64,000 nt of DNA from Phoronis australis. Taxonomy: Eukaryota; Phoronida; Phoronidae. The position numbers and the translations under genes are program-made. Location of the stretch: positions 398,475 to 462,474 of the forward strand of contig NMRA01000335.1 of assembly GCA_002633005.1 (NCBI GenBank), given 5' to 3'. Positions 25,201 to 34,200 of this stretch are shown here, one piece after another. The stretch's first letter is position 1, and each line of letters begins with the position of its first letter. The notes beneath the pieces are model-generated. The model was not told the origin of the DNA, made no database searches, and saw only the letters and a list, made by a program, of their open reading frames with translations.

Positions 25201-28200
25201 AGTGAGCCGTTGCCCAATGGACATGGAGAGGCACATGCAGGCATGTTAGAGTCGGCTATTGTGTTGAAGACGAAGCTACTGGTGGAGAATGTGGGTAGTC
25301 ATTTTGAAAGTGGTCGGCCATTATTGGAAGTGGCACGTGAAAAGTTGAGCATGCAAGTTGGTGAGGAAAGGTCAAAGGTCAGTGTGCTATTGATTGTGTT
25401 GTGTTATTTGATGAAGTCAACTAAGAGATGGTTGTGTTCATTATAACAGCTCAGTGTGGAAATAAAGATTATGCATTCAAGTTTTCTTTTTCATTGCTTT
25501 GTGAAATGAAATTTCTCCAAGTATGTTGCTTTTTCTTAACATTTGTTTCTTTTTGTTTGTTTTTAGTTTGCCCGTTACAGATTGCAGTTCTCATTCGATC
25601 ACCGTGACATTTACACAAAACATGTATGAATGGCTCGAAGCCTATTGTTTTTGGTTGAAATTGGATACAAGATGGCGCTGTGGCAACCATTGTTCCCTTT
25701 TTGGTTTGATTTTTTTACTATTTTTTAATGTATCATTTCAAAGGCTACCGCCAATGTCCATTAAATTTGTTCTTCTCTAGGTCTTACCATTCTCCAGTTA
25801 TTCGAGACTTTTGGAAGACTGGTCTCCAAATAACTGTTTTTTGTGCCGTATCTTTGGCACCCCTTGACGGATCAGTTTGAAATTTGGTATGTGGATAGAT
25901 CTTTTCAAGCACTGTCAACGTTGTGAAACACCCTTTCTTGCTATGACTTACCGAGATTTACTGCTCAAAGTGACTTATGTTGACTAGTTGCTGCACTTTG
26001 TCAGTCGTCATGTATTGAATTTCTTCCAGATGCTTATAGTTCCGGTAATACTTAAATGTATGACTTTTAATCACGTGTCACTATGACGTATATCCTTTGC
26101 GTGTATAAATAGTTTTTCTGCATGTGTTTTAGTCACTTGCATGTCGTTTGCTTTAATGCTGATTACTTTAATTAATATAACTCTTATATCATTCAATTGG
26201 TTTTATATACGTCGTACACTGAGGACATTACATTGGCGACGAGGATATATTGTCACTGAAAATTTTTGAAGATGGCAGTAGGAGATGGTTCACGTATTCC
26301 AAAGTTCGACTGCTTTTCTGATCCAGCCACGGTAGGAACAAGATGGGAGTGGTGGCTGAAATCATTCGAGTTGTTTGCCGAAAGGCCTGATAATAGAGCC
26401 AGGTTCTGACAAGGATTGCCAGAGGCGTCGAGCACAGCTCTTACAGTACGCTGGTCCCGATGTACAGGACATTTTTTGGACCTTGACCGATACGGGCACA
26501 GCCAAAGATCACGACTTGGCAGTCCAGAAACTGAACGAACACTTTGTTCCCCAAGTGAACACTGCTTTTGCCCGACACTCGTTTTGTCAACTAACACAAA
26601 AAGATGGTGAAACGACATTGCAATTCGCAACTCATTTGCGACAAGCAGTGAAAGAGTGTGCATATGGGGTGGACAGGGACAACCAAATCCGCGATGAACT
26701 TTGTCAAAAACGCGCTTGGACTACCTGAGACGGAAATTGATTGAAGAAGAACAGGATCTCACCCTAAGAAGGACTCTAGAAATAGCCGAAAGCTACGAGA
26801 AAGTGGAGGTGCAAATGGCATTGCTCAGCGTCAACGGACGTGACGGAGAAATAAATTGAGTTCGCACCGGCACGAAGCCCTGGAAAAATCAGAAGTCGCG
26901 GAAACCCGAGAATCGCCAACTCTGCTATCCTTGTGGAAAAGCTGGACATTTTTGTCGCGATCCACAGTGCCCAGCTAGGGGTAAGACATTCAATAAGTGT
27001 GGCGGTAAAGACCATTTCGTGTCCACTTGCGAAACAAAGGTAACGAAAGCTAAAGTTAATTCTGTGGATGAAACATCGGAAACCGTTTTTGGACTCTCAG
27101 CCCACAATCATGGTAAACCTCGGAGGTGTAAGCCTAAAACTTATAGTCGATTCAGGAGCCGCCAGCAATATTATGGACGAGAAAACCTGGAACATGTTAA
27201 AGAGCAAGGGCATAAAAACGCTGACAAAACCAGTTAAATCATATTCTGCAAAACAGTTATATCCGTACGCGTCGAAAAAACCCTTGGACATAATAGGAGA
27301 GTTCCGCTGTTTTATTTCAGCCGGAAATAATTCAGTACAATGTGAATTTCTCGTTATTCATGGAGAAGGGATGCCTCTTTTTGGACGCAAGACAGCTACG
27401 GAATTGCGCGTACTACAGATTGGTATAAACCAGGTGAGCGAGATCAACTCGGAGTCGCTATAGTAGAAATATCCGAAAATATTTTGCCGCAGTCGGCCTG
27501 TTGAAGGACAGGACAGACAAATTCGTCTCCACATCAATCCCAATGTTGAGCCCATTGCACAGCCGTTACGGCTAATACCGTACAATCTGAGGGACAAAGT
27601 TAAAGGTAAAATAAACGAACTATTGAAGTTGGACATAATAGAACCCGTTGATGGTCCCACTCCATGGTTAAACCCAGTAGTGGTCATACCTAAGAAAAAA
27701 GATGATATTCGTTTGTGCTTGGGCATGAGACGCGCAAATGAAACAGTTTTAAGGGAGCGACACCCCATCCCTACTGTAAACGAGATCCTGCAAAACATGA
27801 ATGGATCCACGGTTTTCAGTAAGCTAGACTTGAAGTGGGGATATCATCAAATTGAATTGTCTCCAAAATCTCGTGACATAACTACGTTTGCTGTCCACAT
27901 TGGACTGTTTCGATACGAACGCCTGCTGTTTGGAGTAAGCTCCGCAACTGAACAGTACCAGTACGAAGTAAGTCGAGCATTATCTGGAATTGAAGGAGTC
28001 GAAAATATTTCGGACGATATAATTGTACATTTTCCAGAGGTAGAATCGTACGACCAACGCCTACAACTTGTTTTGAAACAACTAGAGAACTGTCGACTAA
28101 CCCTAAATGGTGAGAAATGTCAGTTTGGCATGAACAAGCTGGTATTCATGGGAATACTATTGTCTGAAAAGGGCATCGGCCCCACTGAAGCCCAAGTTGA

Positions 28201-31200
28201 AGCCATTTGGAATGCGAGGGAGCCGCAAAACGCGAGTGAGGTAAGATCTTTTCTTGGCCTTGCTAGTTTTTTTGCCACAATCTGCGAGCCATTAAGACGA
28301 CTGACAAAAAGGGGACTGTTTTTAAATTTTGCCCTGAGCAGAAAAAGTCATTTGCACTCCTAAGAGACAGTCTGACTTGCTTATTACGACAAAGATGCAC
28401 CGACACAGGTCATCGCTGATGCTAGTCCTGTTGGAATTGGTGCTGTCCTGATGCAGGAACAACGAGGCGTCAAAGTTCCTGTTTGCTATGCACTGTCTGA
28501 TTGTGAACACCGATACAGCCAAACCAAAAAGAAAACACATGGGCGTGCGAGAAATTCCATGCTTATTTGTTTGCTGAAGAGTTTGATCTGATCACTGACC
28601 ACAAACCCTTAGAAACCATTTTGGACCCCGATCCAAAAGCCTATGCGAAGATCGAGCGTTGGGTAGTACCTTTGCAGCCCTATAACTTTCGAATACGACA
28701 CATCGCTGGCAATCAAAACATTGCTGATTCATTATCACGCCTGGTGAACCCTGCAGACATTCAAAAGAAACAAACCGATGAAGCTGAGGATTGTGTCCGT
28801 TTTATTGTGGGCAATGCCAGGCCAAATGCTCTGTCAACGCGTGACATTGAAATCCAAGCCTTGGATGACCCTGAATTGTCTGAAGTCAGGAAAGCCGTCG
28901 AAACTGGAAGATTCAAGAATTGTCGAAATTTCCAAGCTGTTGCTGGAGAACTGTGTGTTGTTGGAAAAGTAATTTTGAGGGGTACCCGAATTGTGATCCC
29001 GCGTAAAATGCGCCCCACAATATTATTGCTGGCACATGAAGGTCATTTAGTAATTGTTGGTATGAAACGTTTACGGACTAAAGTGTGGTGGCCCTGCATG
29101 GATAAAGTTTCTGAAAAGCCCTGCAAACCGTGTTATAGGTGTCAAATTGTGGCACGACTCGATTTTGCAGAACCGAGTGGCTCCACTGAGTTACCGGACG
29201 GACCTTGGCAAGACCTTGCTGTCGATCTGTTGGGATTGTTTCTCTCTGGACATTCAGTATTAGTTGTAGTGGATTACTACAGTGTCGGTTTTATGAGATC
29301 GAGATTTTGAAATCCATGCTCGCAAATAACGTAATTGAATGATGCATTGTGGGAGATGCTTTGTTGATTCGATTTACCGTTATCGATCAAGTCAGACAAC
29401 GGCCCGCAGTTTAAATCCAAACAGTTCCACCAATTTTGTGTAGAAAATGGAATTCGACACCAAAAACTCACTCCGAGATGGGCCCTAGCCATTGGGGAGA
29501 TGGAACGTCAAAATGCGTCGTTGAAACGTATTAAAATTGCGCAAAGTGAGGAACTTGACTGGAAACATGAAATATGTAAATATTTGATGGCATACCATTC
29601 GCTAGAACATGCCACAACTGGGCAAAGCCTCGCTGAACTCATGTTTGGCAGGAAAATACATACAAAACTGTCCGAATTCAAAATGGTAGACGAACATTAT
29701 GACGTTGAGTTACGAGACCGCGACTTGGAAGCAAAAGCCAAATACAAAGTGTATCAGATGCCGCAAGAAATGCGAAACCATCGGAAGTATCCGTGGGCGA
29801 CACGGTGCTTATACGACAAGACAAACAAGACAAATGCACAACGAATTTCAACCCGACACCACATGAAGTTTTTGACAGATCGGGAAATCAGGTTTTTATC
29901 AAATCGACAGAAGGAGTCAGTTATTCACAGAACATGTCCGCGGTGAAGAAGTTTGCTGTTCCAAACGATAGGTTAGTCAGGGATGCGGACAATACGATTA
30001 CGCAAGTTCCAACTCAGTCACTGGACGTACCGGTTGATCACTGTAGAGGAAGTCTTATATAACGAATGAGTACACTAGTGTTGTTTTGATGTTTGATGAC
30101 TAAATTTTCATTGGTAGTTTTATCCCTGATGACTGAACATTTCGTCTAAGGAAAGGAGAGATGTCATGTATTGAATTTCTACCAGATGTTTATAGTTCCA
30201 GTAATACTTAAATGTATGACTTTTAATCACGTGTTACTATGACATATATCCTTGCCGTGTATAAATACTGCATGCGTTTTAGTCACTTGGATGTCTTTTG
30301 CTTTAATGCTGATTGCTTTAATTAATATATCATTCAATTGGTTTTATATCCGTCGTACACCGACAACATTACATTAGCCTATCATATTTGTGCTAGANNN
30401 NNNNNNNNNNNNNNNNNNNNNNNNNNNNNNNNNNNNNNNNNNNNNNNNNNNNNNNNNNNNNNNNNNNNNNNNNNNNNNNNNNNNNNNNNNNNNNNNNNNN
30501 NNNNNNNNNNNNNNNNNNNNNNNNNNNNNNNNNNNNNNNNNNNNNNNNNNNNNNNNNNNNNNNNNNNNNNNNNNNNNNNNNNNNNNNNNNNNNNNNNGAC
30601 CTTGGCAAGACCTTGCTGTCGATCTGTTGGGATTGTTTCTCTCTGGACATTCAGTATTTGTTGTAGTGGATTACTACAGTGTCGGTTTTATGAGATCGAG
30701 ATTTTGAAATCCATGCTCACAAATAACGTAATTGAATGATGCATTGTGGGAGATGCTTTGTTGATTCGATTTACCGTTATCGATCAAGTCAGACAACGGC
30801 CCGCAGTTTAAATCCAAACAGTTACACCAATTTTGTGTAGAAAATGGAATTCGACACCAAAAACTCACTCTGAGATGGGCCCTAGCCATTGGGGAGATGG
30901 AACGTCAAAATGCGTCATTGTTGAAACGTATTAAAATTGCGCAAAGCGAGGAACTTGACTGGAAACGTGAAATATGTAAATATTTGATGGCATACCATTC
31001 GCTAGAACATGCCACAACTGGGCAAAGCCCCGCTGAACTCATGTTTGGCAGGAAAATACATACAAAACTGTCCGAATTCAAAATGGTAGACGAACATTAC
31101 GACATTGAGTTACAAGACCGCGACTTGGAAGCAAAAGCCAAATACAAAGTGTATCAGATGCCGCAAGAAATGTGAAACCATCGGAAGTATCAGTGGGCGA

Positions 31201-34200
31201 CACGGTGCTTATACGACAAGACAAACAAGACAAATGCACAACGAATTTCAACCCGACACCACATGAAGTTTTTGACAGATCGGGAAATCAGGTTTTTATC
31301 AAATCCACAGAAGGAGTCAGTTATTCACAGAACATGTCCGCGGTGAAGAAGTTTGCTGTTCCAAACGATAGGTTAGTCAGGGATGCGGACAATACGATTA
31401 CGCAAGTTCCAACTCAGTCACTGGACGTACCAGTTGATCACTGTAGAGGAAGTCTTATATAACGAATGAGTACACTAGTGTTGTTTTGATGTTTGATGAC
31501 TAAATTTTGATTGGTAGTTTTATTCCTGATGACTGAACATTTCGTCTAAGGAAAGGAGAGATGTCATGTATTGAATTTCTACCAGATGTTTATAGTTCCA
31601 GTAATACTTAAATGTATGACTTTTAATCACGTGTTACTATGACGTATATCCTTACCGTGTATAAATACTGCATGCGTTTTAGTCACTTGGATGTCTTTTG
31701 CTTTAATGCTGATTGCTTTAATTAATATATCATTCAATTGGTTTTATATCCGTCGTACACCGACAACATTACATTAGCCTATCATATTTGTGCTAGATAT
31801 CACATTTTTCATCTTATCAACATGAAATTTACGTACAGAGGTTTTTTAATCAATAGCCCGAGGACTTGGGCGAAATCAGGCACAAGATGGCGCTGTGACA
31901 GCCATTTTTCGAATTGTTTAATACAAAGCTTTAGCTGTGCAATGGGCTGTCTAATACTTTGGTTTTGTCATACACCTCACTTTTAATTTTTATGGTTCTT
32001 TATTCTTTTTTATTTTCTGTGGGTTACAATTAAAAGCTTCTTGAGTCTGTCTCTGAATAATTGTTACCAGAACCGCACCTCCTTTTGAGTGATCCTGTTA
32101 CCTCTGTCAGAAGTGGGCCTTGTTGACAAGTCTATTCCCCTGAACCTGGCAAGATTGTCACCATAGCATTGATAATTCTGATTTTCGGTCCAGAAAATAC
32201 ATTTAAATACACGAGTCAAAACATTGCATTTTAATACCTTGTTCAACATTGAGTGTTGTGTCGGGTTTGCTCCAACACTTTTTCTCATTACAGGAGTACA
32301 GCCTGGTTATCACTGGACACAGTCTGGGTGCTGGTACAGCAGGGGTCCTCGCTGTTCTCATGAAGGACATTCCAGGCTTTGGCAACCTCAAGTGTTTCGC
32401 CTTCTCGCCACCAGGGGGCCTTATGAGGTATATGTATTTGTAGTTCATTGCCATTGTCACTGAATGAGCCAGGACCTGTATGACAAAAGTTGAAAACAGT
32501 CATAGACATGCTCTTACACTAACAATAGTGCATTTTTTGAAACATAATTATTCACAGTTTTGTACAGTCACATTCACCTAAGCTTCAGTTAAGGTGCAGG
32601 AAAGTTTCATTTGTACACGGGTACATGTTTTAGTCATGTGTTTTTATCTAGACTTCACAAATGTTTTTTACTTTAAAAATTGAAGTTCTGTCAACATTTA
32701 TTCTAGACGAGAACTCAATCATTGCTCTTTTATGGTACTTGCTCCTTGATTTTTCTCTTTCTCTCCCTCCCTCCCTCCCTCCCACCCTTCTTTCTCCGCC
32801 GCCTCCCTCCCTCCTCCTCCCTTCCCCTTCCTCTCGTCACTCCCTCTATCCATGAACAGCATGCAGTTCTACCAAAGGTTGAAAGGATAAACTCCTAAAT
32901 ATGAATTCTACATTTTGGAAACCATGACCAATTAGCAATGACATTGCAGCGTTTTGGTGTCCATGCACGCACTAGGGGAACTCATTCAAGCCCTCCATTT
33001 GACAAAGTGGGCAAGAAAAGTGCCCCTCAGAGAAACAAAAACTCCGAAAAAAATAGAAAATGAGACAAAAGTCCACTAAAAAGGCAGGAACTGCCAAAAG
33101 TCAGCGAATGCACAATTCATAGCTCTGAATGTACCCCGGGAATCTAGTAAAAGGTCCACGTTCTCAAGCATACGAGCCCCTCAACTTTTACGGCTGGGTG
33201 TGCGCATGATGCCACAATCAATTCAATCATTTCTTGCAGCATAGATCTGGGGGAACATGAGGTTTTTAGTGGAATTCGCCTGACCAAGCCGGAACTTTTT
33301 TGGTTTTATTAGTGACTTCGTTTTATGATATTAAAATAAACCAATAAATGCATTAGTATAACCAAGTTATCATTAGTTAGATGCTAGTCCTCTAATAAAT
33401 ACCCTTGCCATTTTAGTCCATTAGTGAGATTAGACTGTTTTCGTTGAAACTTGTTTGATAATAGATGCATAGTCAGCAACTGCTAACAAATAGTGGAAAT
33501 AATTTTCTCTTTTATGTTCATCTGCTCATGGTTAAGAATTATTCATTTCACTTCTAATCTCTAGACATTTCAGAATTCTTTGTAAAAGAACAAGGTTAAT
33601 GATGCAAATGCACTTTTACTTAATTAATTGTGATGATTAATTGATATTGGTAATTTAATCATAGTTGGCCTATTATTCCTTTCAGCCCCAATGTTGCAAA
33701 ATATGCTGAACATTTTGTCTGCTCTGTTGTCTTGGGTGACGATATTGTTGGCAGACTTGGACTCACCCAGGCATGGGGGTTCAAGGCGAAGATCTTGAAA
33801 ACACTCAAAACGTTGGATATTCCAAAGGTAAGTGGTGTTGGCTTTTGTGCTGCTGATAGTCGTTTTGAGCTTGCATGAGCATAATGGGAAAGGGAGGAAC
33901 ATAGTGTGATAGAGTACAATGCCAAAATGGACTTCTAATAGATGCCTTGTTCCCATCAAGTTAAATTAAAAACTTTTTCACACCTGTATCAAACAGTGCG
34001 TTTTACCTCTTCCAAAAGTTTGGGTTCTCCAAAGGGATAGTAGTGGAATCTGCCACAGTCTTTGAAGTAGAGTAAATCAAGTCGTGTGACTTCCTATTTT
34101 GGTTTCAGCATGAGATCATGGGTGATTGGTTAGAGAGTGTCCTTAGCAAAGTGCTTAGAGTCCACAGGAAAAAACAGAATAAGAACAGCGCCCCCTCGTG

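Larger units (their letters stand above)
26006..31773 (+). mobile_element. Ty3/Gypsy LTR retrotransposon, degenerate, in DAGLB intron 8
   Basis: Order: 5' LTR, primer-binding site, gag with a CCHC knuckle, protease, reverse transcriptase, RNase H, integrase, polypurine tract, 3' LTR. The protease-RT-RH-IN order is that of Ty3/Gypsy. The reading frames are broken many times by stops and frameshifts, so it is not autonomous as read. The LTRs differ by several substitutions and indels (227 versus 212 bp), indicating an old insertion. The apparent second integrase-LTR unit after the N gap is most likely an assembly duplicate, so true length is about 4.4 kb. It lies in sense with the lipase, between the exons carrying VRGTLS and GHSLG. 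Confidence 0.92.

Noticed and set aside
25372-25377. Alternative exon 8 donor GTCAAA
   Set aside because: It would leave exon 8 out of phase with exon 9; GTCAGT at 25378 restores phase 0.
30162-31773. True tandem LTR-internal-LTR structure (three LTRs)
   Set aside because: The repeated unit includes flanking sequence and is split by a round 200-N gap, which points to an assembly duplicate.
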